Source: Gallibacter sp963558965 (GTDB taxonomy: Bacteria > Bacillota > Clostridia > Peptostreptococcales > Anaerovoracaceae). Taken from it: a DNA stretch of 64,000 nt. The stretch is taken from the NCBI GenBank assembly GCA_963558965.1, contig CAUWIT010000004.1:1-64000 (forward strand), read 5' to 3'. The position numbers and the translations under genes were made by a program. Below the pieces are notes generated by a model that saw nothing but the letters and a program-made list of their open reading frames with translations, did not search any database and had not been told where the DNA came from. Of this stretch, positions 9,313 to 18,498 are shown piece by piece. Position 1 is the stretch's first letter. Each line of letters opens with the position of its first letter.

Positions 9313-10854
9313 ATGAGCGAATATAAAAATAAAGAATGGCTGTATAAGTTAAGCAATGGCAAATTTGGTATAGTTGCAATGCTTGTTATGGTCATTCCTT
9401 TTACAGCATTGACTTTGTGGCTTTACAATAACCAAAATGGAGCGTACATCTTTTCAGGATTTATAGATTTTTGGATGATTGTAGCTTTGATAATTGCCAT
9501 ATACAGAGGATTTGCATTTAAGGTGCTAATTGGCAGAAATGAAATGTATTATCGAACTAGGCCGGGCAATGGTAGATTTTTTACTTACCCAAATATCCAA
9601 GGTGTTTGGGTTAGCTCACACAGAGGTGAGTATTATTGCACAGTTAAAACATACGAAGGAGAGATAATTAAAATTCCATTTTACAGTTCCAATTACGATG
9701 CTGTAGAGTTTTTAAAGGAACAGGTAAAAGGGAGAAAAAGGTTTGAAGAAAGAGAACAAAAGGAACTTGATACTTACGAAATTAACGGTAAATCTAACGG
9801 CAAGGCATATATAATCGGCAGCATAGTCATATTGATAAATTTAGTTATCCTCCAGATTTTTTACAGTAAAGCAACTGCATATTTTCAATACAATACAGGA
9901 TCAGTCTTTAAATACATAGGTGTATTTTTAGGTATATTGGTAGTAGTAATACTGATTGTTCGCTACAAATACTTAAATATAAAAATCGATAGAGAAGGTT
10001 TTTTATATCAGATAGGGCCGTTTAAAAAGAAATACTACAGATACGAAGATGTAGTAAGATGCGAGCTTGTGACTAAAAGAGTTAGAACTGGTAGATTTGA
10101 GAATGGCGGTTCTAATTATTACTACGACTTCTTTGTTTTCACAGATAGAGATGGCAATATAGAAAAATTTCAATATGAAAAATCACTTCACAACTATGAA
10201 ATATATGTACTTCAAAGGCGAATAAACGAAGCCAATGGGATAGAAACTGAAGCATACATAGAAGATGAAGATTTGATTGAAGAAGAATTTGACAATATAG
10301 AAAAACCTAAAAGTGATGAGTATTACGCAGTTAACAGAAAAAAGAGAAGAGGTGTAGGCCTAGTTGTAACAGCCATTACTGTAATATTGCTAGTAGTATT
10401 TGTAAAAGGTGCCATAGGCCCTATGAATGCAAGTAAAAATGTAGAATCTCAAAAATTAATGGATCACGAAGAAGTAAAAGAACTTCTGGTAAATGAGGGC
10501 TTCAATACAGAAGATATGAAAACATCTTATTGGTATCTTGAAGAAAACAAGCTTATGTTTGTTGCAGCAGGAGAAAAAGACAAATGTAAAATCGAGTTTT
10601 ACCAATATAATGATGGAGAAACTACAAATGGCGTATACAATACTATATCCTACAATTTCAACCAAGATCTAGAATTTAAAGAACGAGAAAACTACGAAAA
10701 GGAATTAGAAAACGGTGGTAAAATTTTTGAAATGGATGTAGATGGTAAATACAATGTTGTAGCATTTAAAGACAATACAGTAGTCTATGGCTACTGTCAG
10801 GCAAAAGATAAAAGCATAGTAAAAGAGATTGTAGAAGAAATAGGATACAAGTAA
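9313..10854 (+). CDS. Membrane protein with two PH-like cytoplasmic domains (function unknown)
   Basis: The 513-residue protein opens with two membrane helices (about residues 20-62). A beta-rich stretch resembling a bacterial PH (YcxB-like) domain follows (MYYRTRPGNGRFFTYPNIQG). Two more helices (about 165-220) lead to a second such stretch (KINREGF-type start, YEDVVRCELV). A fifth helix near residue 350 precedes a roughly 150-residue C-terminal domain, probably outside the cell. I do not recognise a named family with confidence. The start at 9313 follows AGGAGGGG at close range. It is single-gene, bounded by the nrdJ terminator and its own. A membrane-localised sensing or scaffold role is only a guess. 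Confidence 0.6.
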   Translation: MSEYKNKEWLYKLSNGKFGIVAMLVMVIPFTALTLWLYNNQNGAYIFSGFIDFWMIVALIIAIYRGFAFKVLIGRNEMYYRTRPGNGRFFTYPNIQGVWVSSHRGEYYCTVKTYEGEIIKIPFYSSNYDAVEFLKEQVKGRKRFEEREQKELDTYEINGKSNGKAYIIGSIVILINLVILQIFYSKATAYFQYNTGSVFKYIGVFLGILVVVILIVRYKYLNIKIDREGFLYQIGPFKKKYYRYEDVVRCELVTKRVRTGRFENGGSNYYYDFFVFTDRDGNIEKFQYEKSLHNYEIYVLQRRINEANGIETEAYIEDEDLIEEEFDNIEKPKSDEYYAVNRKKRRGVGLVVTAITVILLVVFVKGAIGPMNASKNVESQKLMDHEEVKELLVNEGFNTEDMKTSYWYLEENKLMFVAAGEKDKCKIEFYQYNDGETTNGVYNTISYNFNQDLEFKERENYEKELENGGKIFEMDVDGKYNVVAFKDNTVVYGYCQAKDKSIVKEIVEEIGYK

Positions 10855-10861
10855 ATAACAT

Positions 10862-10895
10862 AAAAGAGAACTGCCAATTTAGCAGTTCTCTTTTT
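10862..10895 (+). terminator. Intrinsic terminator
   Basis: AAAAGAGAACTGC pairs with GCAGTTCTCTTTT around a short loop, with a T-run. It also lies just beyond the 3' end of the convergent cstA gene. Confidence 0.85.
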
Positions 10896-10964
10896 GATTA
10901 AGTTATATTATTAATAGTTATAATGTTGGATTTCAATTAAAAATTATCAATTTTACGATACTTA

Positions 10965-12407
10965 CTATGCTGCTTTTAGATTCTTGTTTTTAAGAGCTGG
11001 TAGGTAAGTCTTAAATAAGAAGAATGCTAGTACAACAACAGCAAATACAATACCGATAATGTATGAAACATTTGTTAATCCTTTTGTTCCGAAGTCAAAT
11101 CCTTCTGGAGCGTATAGGATGTAAGTGCAGCTTACTGCTGACATAAATGTTGCAGGGATTGCTGCAATCCAGCTTGCATTAGCACTAACCTTAGTTGCTA
11201 GGTATACTGCGCCAGCCCATAGAGCCATCATAGCTAGAGTCTGGTTTGACCATGAGAAGTATCTCCAAACAACGCTGTAATCAAATAGTGAGATTACATA
11301 ACCTGCTACTAGTAGAGGTGCAGCTAGGATTAGACGAGACTTCATGCTCTTCTGTTCAATACCAAACCAGTCTGAGATTGTAAGTCTTGCACTTCTAAAT
11401 GCTGTATCACCTGAAGTAATAGGACAAGCGATAACACCGATCATAGCAAGTACGCCACCAACAGGTCCTAATAGACCAATAGACATATCGTAAACTGTGC
11501 TTGACTGTCCACCGCCAACTGCTAGTAGGCCGCCAGTTCCTTCGTAGTAAGCAACACCAGCTGATGCCCAAATTAGAGCGATAATACCTTCAGCAACCAT
11601 TGCTCCGTAGAAGATTTTTCTACCCTGTCTTTCGCTTGTTAGACATCTAGCCATCATAGGTGATTGAGTTGCATGGAAACCAGAAATAGCTCCACAAGCT
11701 ACAGTGATGAACATTAGAGGCCAAATAGGTGCTCCGTTTGGATGTAGGTTTTCTAGTGTTAGTTCTGGCATAGGTCTAATATCATTGTTTAGTAGTGTAG
11801 CTCCACCGATACCGATAGCCATGATGATTAGGCAGATACCGAAAATAGGATATAGCTTACCAATAACCTTGTCGATAGGTAGTAGTGTAGCTAGGAAGTA
11901 GTAAACTAGAACTACGATAGTCCAGAATGTAACGTTTAATGCATTTGGTGTTAGCATTGCTAGTAGTCCAGCAGGTCCTACCATGAATACTGTACCTACC
12001 ATAACTAGTAGGATAACTGAGAAGATTCTCATAATAGTCTTCATAACAGGTCCTAGGTAGATACCAACGATTTCTGCGATACTTGCACCATCATGTCTTA
12101 GTGAAAGCATACCGCTTAAGAAGTCATGTACACCACCTGCGAAGATTGTACCTAGTACAATCCAAATGTAAACAACTGGTCCCCAGATAGCACCTGATAG
12201 TGCACCGAAAATAGGACCAAGTCCCGCAATGTTTAGTAGCTGGATTAGAAATGCTCTCCAACCACTCATTGGTACGAAGTCTACACCATCTGGATGTTCA
12301 ATAGCTGGTGTAGGTCTATCGTCGGGATGAAAGATTTTTTCAACGAACTTACCATAAATTAGGTAACCTATGATAAGAACAATCAAACTAACGATAAAAG
12401 ATATCAT
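10965..12407 (-). CDS. cstA: CstA-family carbon starvation transporter
   Basis: The 480-residue, highly hydrophobic protein is of the short clostridial CstA type (E. coli CstA and BtsT are about 700 residues). It keeps the family hallmarks near the N-terminus (HPDGVDFVPMSGWRAFLIQLLNIAGLGPIFGA split across segments), GGVHDFLSGMLSLRHDGASI, and FHATQSPMMARCL. CstA/BtsT proteins import peptides or pyruvate, often when preferred carbon runs out. The start follows AAGGAGGAATCATT. The 5' region carries several palindromes (12422-12618) that look like regulatory sites. It is monocistronic. Confidence 0.88.
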   Translation of the reverse strand: MISFIVSLIVLIIGYLIYGKFVEKIFHPDDRPTPAIEHPDGVDFVPMSGWRAFLIQLLNIAGLGPIFGALSGAIWGPVVYIWIVLGTIFAGGVHDFLSGMLSLRHDGASIAEIVGIYLGPVMKTIMRIFSVILLVMVGTVFMVGPAGLLAMLTPNALNVTFWTIVVLVYYFLATLLPIDKVIGKLYPIFGICLIIMAIGIGGATLLNNDIRPMPELTLENLHPNGAPIWPLMFITVACGAISGFHATQSPMMARCLTSERQGRKIFYGAMVAEGIIALIWASAGVAYYEGTGGLLAVGGGQSSTVYDMSIGLLGPVGGVLAMIGVIACPITSGDTAFRSARLTISDWFGIEQKSMKSRLILAAPLLVAGYVISLFDYSVVWRYFSWSNQTLAMMALWAGAVYLATKVSANASWIAAIPATFMSAVSCTYILYAPEGFDFGTKGLTNVSYIIGIVFAVVVLAFFLFKTYLPALKNKNLKAA

Positions 12408-12421
12408 AATGATTCCTCCTT

Positions 12422-12451
12422 CTAACTCATTCTCTATTTTTAATATGAGTT
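12422..12451 (-). promoter_or_regulatory. 8-bp inverted repeat in the cstA 5' region
   Basis: TAACTCAT and ATGAGTTA are exact inverted copies separated by 14 nt, about 15-45 nt upstream of the cstA start codon. It could be an operator or an mRNA hairpin next to the ribosome binding site. Confidence 0.35.
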
Positions 12452-12602
12452 ACTTATATATGTTTTTTTCAATACAAATTGTACTACTTTTTTCAAAAAA
12501 GAAAAGGGGTTTTTGGAATTTTATATATATTTTTTATATGATATAGATTTCGTCTATACCAAGTATACAAGTTTGAAATTTCAACATTTTTCCGTGGTAA
12601 AG

Positions 12603-12618
12603 TGCTTGTATACAAGCA
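12603..12618. promoter_or_regulatory. 16-bp perfect palindrome, GntR-type operator candidate
   Basis: TGCTTGTATACAAGCA is a perfect palindrome with the GTATAC core typical of FadR-subfamily GntR operators. A related site, AAGTATACAAGTT, lies at 12561-12573. Both are 150-210 bp upstream of cstA. A matching near-palindrome occurs at 24271. Confidence 0.45.
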
Positions 12619-12645
12619 TAGGAAACATATGGTAATGCAGTATAT

Positions 12646-12699
12646 TTAGATTAGTTAAAATAGTCAGAAAATTAGTTTTTTTATGACTAATAAATCTAA
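12646..12699. repeat. Nested inverted repeat near the transposase remnant
   Basis: TTAGAT (12646) pairs with ATCTAA (to 12699), and inside it TAGTCA (12661) pairs with TGACTA (to 12689). It may be a remnant of a mobile-element end or just an AT-rich hairpin. Confidence 0.3.
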
Positions 12700-12761
12700 T
12701 ACAGCTGTTATATACTACTTGTATAGATTGTATCTATGGAAAATGAGAGTGAAATCTATAG

Positions 12762-13145
12762 GTAAAGCGTCAATTGAAATTAGATGAGGGCCGATATATA
12801 ATATACGTGAACTTAGCCAGCAAAGAAGAGGGTATTTCAAAAGAATTAAGTAGCCTATTTGACTATATGATAAATAATCAAATGGAAGAAGACGATAAGT
12901 TTTTATGTGATATAGAAAATGAAATATCTATCTTAAATCGAGAAGATGGCGAGTGGAGGAGGCACATCATGAGACTTGAAGAAAAGATTGAGAGAGATAT
13001 AAAGCAAGCTGAAAAAATAGCTGAAGAACGAGGCAAAAAAGAGGAGAAATGTATAATAGCTAAAAAACTAAAGGAGCAAGGCATGGTAGTAGCACAAATA
13101 GCAGAGGTAACTGCTTTGTCAGTATCAGAAATAGAAAAACTATAG
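12762..13145 (+). pseudogene. C-terminal remnant of a PD-(D/E)XK nuclease family transposase (Rpn/YhgA type)
   Basis: The open stretch encodes only the end of the family. A region starting GRYIIYVN is followed by a helical segment (FDYMINN...FLCDIENEI). A charged coiled coil comes next (MRLEEKIERDIKQAEKIAEERGKKEEK), and the usual tail AKKLKEQGMVVAQIAEVTALSVSEIEKL closes the frame. Full-length Rpn proteins are about 280-320 residues and carry the nuclease core upstream; here an in-frame stop precedes the fragment at 12759 and no ATG or ribosome binding site exists. The fragment is therefore taken as a truncated, non-functional relic. A terminator hairpin follows directly. Confidence 0.8.
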
Positions 13146-13161
13146 TTTAGTAAACGAAACA

Positions 13162-13186
13162 GGGGAGTGTCAAATTGACACTCCCC
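13162..13186. terminator. Perfect hairpin between convergent genes
   Basis: GGGGAGTGTCAA pairs exactly with TTGACACTCCCC around a single-base loop. It lies between the transposase remnant and the convergent surface-protein gene and could work in both directions. Confidence 0.75.
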
Positions 13187-13193
13187 ATTAGTT

Positions 13194-14780
13194 TTAATAG
13201 TACCAGTTTTTATACCAGCTTTCATTATTATATGTTGCGTACCAGTATTTTCCATATTTATAAACACTATCTTCATCCCAAACGTGTCCAATATATTTTT
13301 TTCCATCAAAAGTAAATTTGTAGTGTAATGTAAAATCTCTATAATCATACCATGTATTACGTCCTATTACTTTAAAACGTATATATTTTGTTTTGTTAGG
13401 TTTAATCTTGTAAGATTTTTTTAATTTGATTTTTCTGTCATAAGATTTATAATCTATGTCTTCAACTTTAAATGTACCGCTGTTAATAGTAAGAGTTCTA
13501 TTGCTATTATTTTTAAATTTTACAACAAACACATTATTTCTCGTATCGTAATCGTATAAAAATGCACCGAAGTCTGGTTGCTGTCTAACAACAGAAACTT
13601 TTAGCTTATATGTTTTTCCTTTATTTTTAGCGTAGATAGTACATTTGCCTAAGCCTTTTGCTTTTATTGTTCCTTTTGATGAAACAGTTGCAATTTTTTT
13701 ATTGGAACTTTTATAAGTAACTTTACCTTTTGTGTAAAGTAAATTTACTTTACATCTATTGCCCCTATAAAGTTTTCTTGATTTATATTTTAATTTAGGT
13801 GGAGGATTTGTTACCTTCACTTTTGTTTTATAAGTCTTACCATTTTTTAATTTAGCATAGACATAAGCAGTACCGGCTTTTTTAGCTGTAACAGAACACT
13901 TTTGGCTATTTCCTTTAACCTTTAATACTTTAGAGTTACTTGTTGACCAGCTAATGTAGTTACAATTAGCATTGCTAGGATAAATGTTAGTTAAAGTTAA
14001 AGTTTTTGATTTACCAGTCTTTAGAGATGTTGATGATACGAGTTTTCCTGATTGAGGATATTTTGTAACATCTGAAATCGATATTTTAAAAGGTACATCA
14101 TCATATGATAGGTTCTCTATTTCAACTCGATAAGTTCCTTTGCCTAGTGATAAAGTCTTCGAAAAATTATCTATGAATTTATCTGAGTATATTTTTTCCT
14201 CATCATAAGACACTTCTTTATAAATTTTGATGCTATTAGTAGAATTACACAAAGCCTGTATATTGATATTTACTTGTCTTGATTTTTCGGTAACTTTAAA
14301 TGTTAACTCATCATATAAAAAACTTGAATCAATGACAATAGTACCATAGCCTTTACTATTAAATGAACTATAGTCATTTACATATATACTGGAAGAATAG
14401 TAATAATCACTAGTAGAGGCGTATCCTTTACTATTAGTAGCTTCAATGCCGTAAGAATTATAGCCAAGATATTTTAACTCATTAAAGGCTATTGTACATT
14501 GATATTTACCTGTTTGAGCATTATATGTCATATTATGATTTTCTTCTCCACCATTGGGTGTTTTTTATGTTAGTTTTACAGATGATATATCATATATATC
14601 TGTAACTTTTGCAGATATGGTAACTGAACTACCATAGGTTACATTATCGCTAGAAGCTTGGACATCTTCAATCTCTGGAGCAGAGTAATCCGATGCAAAA
14701 GCAAGAGTTAGATTAAGCGGCGATAAAACCATGGATAGTGCAATTAAAAGAGCAATGATTTTCTTTGTTTTTCCCCTCAT
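13194..14780 (-). pseudogene. Secreted Ig-like (BIG2) surface protein interrupted by an in-frame TAA
   Basis: The first 71 codons give a Lys/Arg n-region, a hydrophobic signal peptide ending near AFASDYSA, and the start of an Ig-like domain ending SSVKLT. A TAA at 14565-14567 follows. The same reading frame then continues without shift through KTPNGGEENHN and 445 further codons. These include two BIG2-like domains (about 120 residues starting SGKLVSSTSLKTGKSKTL, with K/T/S-rich strands) and a C-terminal domain rich in Tyr and Trp. AAAGGAG precedes the first ATG. One base change (TAA to TAT or TAC) would restore a 528-codon gene. The downstream part has no visible ribosome binding site. Likely a recent nonsense mutation, a phase-variant state or a sequencing error. 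Confidence 0.82.
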
Positions 14781-14924
14781 ATTGTTTTCTCCTTTAAAAA
14801 AATAAAAATAACTGACTTATACATACTAACATATATTTAAATAAGTATCCATATTTGAACTAGATATAAACCATTTTTTACCCTCTAAACTAATCAACTA
14901 GTCTAGCACAACCTACTTTATTTA

Positions 14925-14933
14925 TGGTATAAT
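14925..14933 (+). promoter_or_regulatory. Extended -10 promoter of the pyrophosphatase pair
   Basis: TGGTATAAT lies 49 nt before the start codon at 14983; no good -35 box is seen. Confidence 0.55.
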
Positions 14934-14982
14934 ATCGTGTTAAGAAAATATTGGAAGAAAGGTGTCAAGAGGAGACCAGCTT

Positions 14983-16671
14983 ATGAAAAAAGAAATATAC
15001 ATTTACGGTCATAAAAACCCAGATACAGATTCAATTTGTGCAGCCCTTAGCTTAGCAAATCTAAAAAACGAAATGGCTAAGGCGCAGCAGGCAGATAATA
15101 CAAAATATTGGGGTAAAGTAGATAAGGAAAAAAATTATGTAGCAATGGCTGCAGGAGAACCAAACTCAGAGACAGCATATGTACTTGAAAGATTTGGAGT
15201 AAAAGCACCAAAAGTTGCAACAGATATTAGAAGACAGATTTCTGATATAACTATTAAAGATGTAGTTTCAGTAAGTGCTGATACAACTTTAAAAAGAGCA
15301 TGGGAAATCATGCATGAAGAAAAAACATATACTGTTCCAGTAAAAGATGACAAAGATAATATGCTAGGCATATTAACTATTGGAGATATGGCAAGAGCAT
15401 ATATGGATGTATTTAACAATACAGCAATCACAGATGCAGGAGCAACTTATGCAAATATAGCAGAAGTTCTAGAAGGTAAAATCATAGTAGGAGATGCTAA
15501 CCAAGTTGTTAGTGGTGGCAAAGTAAATGTTGCTACAGCAACTACTGAGCTAATCGATACAAACATCGAAAAAGGCGACATTGCCATTCTTAGTGATGAC
15601 GAAGAGAGCCAGATATTTTTAGTTGAAAAAGGTGTTGCATGTTTAATAATCACACATGGATTTGAACCTTCTGAAAAGGTTAGACAAATCGCTGCTGAAA
15701 AAGGCGTGGTTTTAATCGCAACAGAAATCGGCACACACAGAGTTGCAAGACTTATAAATCAGGGATTGTCAGCAAAATACCTAATGAGACCTATGGACGA
15801 AGTGTGCAGCTTCAATATTGATCAGTACATCGATGATGTAAAAGCTGTTATTTCAGAAAAAAGATTTAGAGATTTCCCAGTTTGCGATGGAGAAGGAAAC
15901 TTTGTGGGCATGATAAACAAATCATCATTGATTAATATGGATTCAAAACAGGTTATTTTAGTAGACCACAACGAAATGAATCAGGCAGTTTTAGGACTTT
16001 TCGATGCTGATGTTGTCGAAATCGTTGACCACCACAAACTTGGAACAGTTGAAACATTGCAGCCTATTAGCGTTACAAACAAACCAGTTGGATGCACATC
16101 AACTATAATCTACCAGATGTACAAGGAAAACGGCATCGAAATTACAAACCAAGTTGCAGGATTGCTTTGCTCAGCAATTTTATCAGATACTATGTTATTT
16201 AAATCACCAACTTGCACAGATGAAGACGTAAAAGCGGCTAAGGCTTTAGCATCAGATGCAAACATTGACTTAGACGATTTATGGCAGTCTATGTTGAGAG
16301 CCAGCCTGGATTTAGATTCAAAAACTGAAAAAGAAATTTTCTATCAGGATTACAAACAGTTTGAAGCTCAGGGCTTCACTTTTGGTGCAGGACAGGTGTT
16401 AGCAGCAAACGAAGAAGATGTTAAAATTGTAAAAGATCGTATGTTGCCATATCTTGAAACTGCATTGGCAGATGAAAAAATCGATATGGTTTGCTTGATG
16501 ATTACAAATGTTTCAGACGAATCAACAGAGCTTATCTATGCAGGCGCAAACGCACAAGGCGTACTAGAGTCAGCATTTGAAACAAAATCAGCAGACGGCG
16601 GAGTATACCTAGAAGGCGTTGTTTCTCGTAAAAAACAGCTTATTCCACCAATTATGGCGGTACTACAGTAG
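14983..16671 (+). CDS. ppaC: Family II (DHH) inorganic pyrophosphatase with CBS and DRTGG domains, copy 1
   Basis: The 562-residue protein hydrolyses pyrophosphate to phosphate with Mn2+ or Co2+. The DHH catalytic motifs are all present: GHKNPDTDS at the N-terminus, VDHNE, and DHHK in the middle. Inserted between them is a regulatory module of two CBS motifs flanking a DRTGG domain, which in characterised clostridial enzymes binds adenine nucleotides and tunes activity. The C-terminal DHHA2 part ends with SRKKQLIPPIMAVLQ. ATG 14983 is chosen because AGAGGAG lies 8 nt before it; a GTG at 14962 lacks spacing. It is followed after 15 nt by a paralogue, so the two form an operon. Confidence 0.93.
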   Translation: MKKEIYIYGHKNPDTDSICAALSLANLKNEMAKAQQADNTKYWGKVDKEKNYVAMAAGEPNSETAYVLERFGVKAPKVATDIRRQISDITIKDVVSVSADTTLKRAWEIMHEEKTYTVPVKDDKDNMLGILTIGDMARAYMDVFNNTAITDAGATYANIAEVLEGKIIVGDANQVVSGGKVNVATATTELIDTNIEKGDIAILSDDEESQIFLVEKGVACLIITHGFEPSEKVRQIAAEKGVVLIATEIGTHRVARLINQGLSAKYLMRPMDEVCSFNIDQYIDDVKAVISEKRFRDFPVCDGEGNFVGMINKSSLINMDSKQVILVDHNEMNQAVLGLFDADVVEIVDHHKLGTVETLQPISVTNKPVGCTSTIIYQMYKENGIEITNQVAGLLCSAILSDTMLFKSPTCTDEDVKAAKALASDANIDLDDLWQSMLRASLDLDSKTEKEIFYQDYKQFEAQGFTFGAGQVLAANEEDVKIVKDRMLPYLETALADEKIDMVCLMITNVSDESTELIYAGANAQGVLESAFETKSADGGVYLEGVVSRKKQLIPPIMAVLQ

Positions 16672-16686
16672 GAGGGAGAAGAAAAG

Positions 16687-18321
16687 ATGAAAAAAGATAT
16701 AATAGTAATTGGGCATAAAAATCCGGATACTGACTCTATCTGTTCAGCAATTTCTTATGCCTACCTAAAAAATAAAATTTCAGATGGAAATTACGTACCT
16801 ATGAGAGCTGGCGAAGTAAACCCTGAAACAGCTTACGTTTTGGATTATTTCAATGTTGAAGCGCCTCAGCTAACAGAAGATGTTAGAGCACAAGTAAAAG
16901 ATGCAGATTACAAAGAAGGCATCGCAGTAGATAAGGGCATTTCACTTAAAAAAGCGTGGCAGCTAATCTGCGAAAACGACGATACTATCCTTACTGTTTG
17001 CGAAGACGAAAAAGTTATAGGAGTTATTTCTGACGGTGATATTGCTAAGTTTTTTATGGCTGAGCACGACGACAGCATCGTTATGACAGCAAAAACTCCA
17101 TTGAAAAATATTTTAGAAGCTATCGAAGGCAAATTGGTTACAGGCGACGAAAACAAAATTTTAACTGGAGGTAAAGTTGTAGTTGCAACAGCAAATGCTT
17201 CAGTTTTAGGCAGCCTTGTAAGCCAAGGCGATGTGGTTATTTTGGCCGACAAAGTAGAGTCACAAAAAACTGCTATTGAAAACGGAGCATCATGTTTGAT
17301 TTCATGTCTTGGGGTAGATTTTACAGATGAAGTAATTGAGCTTGCAAAATCAAAAGATGTTGTATTAGTTACATGCAAGAATGACTCTTACGTTACTTCA
17401 AGACTTCTTAACCAAAGCGTAGCTATTGGTTACTTAATAGACGATCAGCAGATTATCCAATTTACTGAAGATGAATACATCGATGATGTAAAAGCTGTAG
17501 TAACAGAAACTAGACATAGAGAATTTCCAGTTGTAGATAAAGCTGGTAAATTTAAAGGCGTGCTACACAGAAACAATATTATAGATGTAGACAAAAAGAA
17601 ACTTATTATGGTTGACCACAACGAAAAAACTCAGGCAGTTGACGGTATGTGGGAAGCTGAAGTTCAGGAAATTATCGACCATCACAAAGTTGGTCACATC
17701 CAAACTCTTGGACCAATTTTATACAGAAATATGCCAGTTGGCTGTACAGCAACTATTGTATATATGATGTTTTTAGAAAACCAAATCGAAATACCTAAGG
17801 AAATTGCAGGTCTAATGTGCTCAGCAATTTTATCTGACACATTGTTATTTAGATCACCAACTTGCACACCAATGGATAAAGAAGCAGGTGAAAAACTAGG
17901 TGAAATCGCAGGTATCGATGTTGAAAAATACGCAATGGATATGTTTGGAGCTGGCAGCGACTTCGGTTCAAAAACTGACGAGGAAATATTCAACCTAGAC
18001 TACAAGAGATTTAATGTAGGCGATGTTACTTACGGTATCGGTCAGGTTTCTTCAGTTAGCAAAAAGGAACTAGACGATCTTAAGGAACAGATGTTAGCCT
18101 ATATGGAAAAAGTTGTAGCAAATGGTGAAGAAAATATGGTTTACCTAATGATGACTGATATTTTAGAGGAGTCTTCAGAACTTCTATGTGCAGGCAATGG
18201 AGCTTTAAGCACTGCATGTCAGGCATTTGGAGTAGAACCAGGAGATAGAAGCGTTTATCTAAAGGGAGCAGTTTCTCGTAAAAAACAGATTGTCCCTCAG
18301 CTAACAGCAGTACTTCAGTAA
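16687..18321 (+). CDS. ppaC: Family II (DHH) inorganic pyrophosphatase with CBS and DRTGG domains, copy 2
   Basis: This 544-residue tandem paralogue shares the layout of the preceding gene: GHKNPDTDS, two CBS motifs around a DRTGG domain, VDHNE, DHHK and the tail SRKKQIVPQLTAVLQ. All metal ligands remain, so both copies look active. The CBS/DRTGG module has diverged more than the catalytic core, which suggests that the two differ in nucleotide response. AGGAGGGAG precedes the ATG. Because such enzymes are usually homodimers, tandem expression could also permit heterodimers; that is inference. Confidence 0.92.
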   Translation: MKKDIIVIGHKNPDTDSICSAISYAYLKNKISDGNYVPMRAGEVNPETAYVLDYFNVEAPQLTEDVRAQVKDADYKEGIAVDKGISLKKAWQLICENDDTILTVCEDEKVIGVISDGDIAKFFMAEHDDSIVMTAKTPLKNILEAIEGKLVTGDENKILTGGKVVVATANASVLGSLVSQGDVVILADKVESQKTAIENGASCLISCLGVDFTDEVIELAKSKDVVLVTCKNDSYVTSRLLNQSVAIGYLIDDQQIIQFTEDEYIDDVKAVVTETRHREFPVVDKAGKFKGVLHRNNIIDVDKKKLIMVDHNEKTQAVDGMWEAEVQEIIDHHKVGHIQTLGPILYRNMPVGCTATIVYMMFLENQIEIPKEIAGLMCSAILSDTLLFRSPTCTPMDKEAGEKLGEIAGIDVEKYAMDMFGAGSDFGSKTDEEIFNLDYKRFNVGDVTYGIGQVSSVSKKELDDLKEQMLAYMEKVVANGEENMVYLMMTDILEESSELLCAGNGALSTACQAFGVEPGDRSVYLKGAVSRKKQIVPQLTAVLQ

Positions 18322-18382
18322 TTTAATAATTTAATAATAAGGTAAAAATTAAATGTACCAGTTATATAAATTAAACAGATTG

Positions 18383-18413
18383 AGGCACCTTCTTTGAAGA
18401 GGGTGCCTTAATG
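18383..18413 (+). terminator. Probable terminator after the pyrophosphatase pair
   Basis: AGGCACC pairs with GGTGCCT around a 12-nt loop; the T-tract is weak (TTAATGCATTTTA). Confidence 0.5.
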
Positions 18414-18430
18414 CATTTTAATGATAAAAT

Positions 18431-18498
18431 GCCCTTAATATTTGAACTTGCCCTTAATTTATGCTATATTTTAAGGGAAAAGAGAGGAGAGTAAGGGC
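18431..18498 (+). promoter_or_regulatory. Fic promoter with four GCCCTTA boxes
   Basis: TTGAAC (18442) and TATATT (18465) are 17 nt apart with TGC before the -10 box. Around them lie GCCCTTAA at 18431 and 18450 in direct orientation, and TTAAGGG at 18471 and TAAGGGC at 18492 in inverse orientation. The start-to-start steps are 19, 21 and 21 nt, about two helical turns each. The last box abuts the start codon. This is a strong candidate for an autoregulatory operator array. Confidence 0.65.

Larger units (their letters stand above)
12408..12761. other. Intergenic region upstream of cstA: palindromes, no gene
   Basis: No coding sequence was found. Beside the cstA ribosome binding site the stretch holds an 8-bp inverted repeat (12422-12451), an ATTGTAC box (12478-12484), two CTTGTATAC-containing sites (12561-12573 and 12603-12618) and a nested inverted repeat (12646-12699). 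The last lies close to the truncated transposase remnant. Confidence 0.6.

Noticed and set aside
14532..14567. Frameshift in the Ig-domain surface gene
   Set aside because: Both parts are in the same frame; the break is a single TAA codon.
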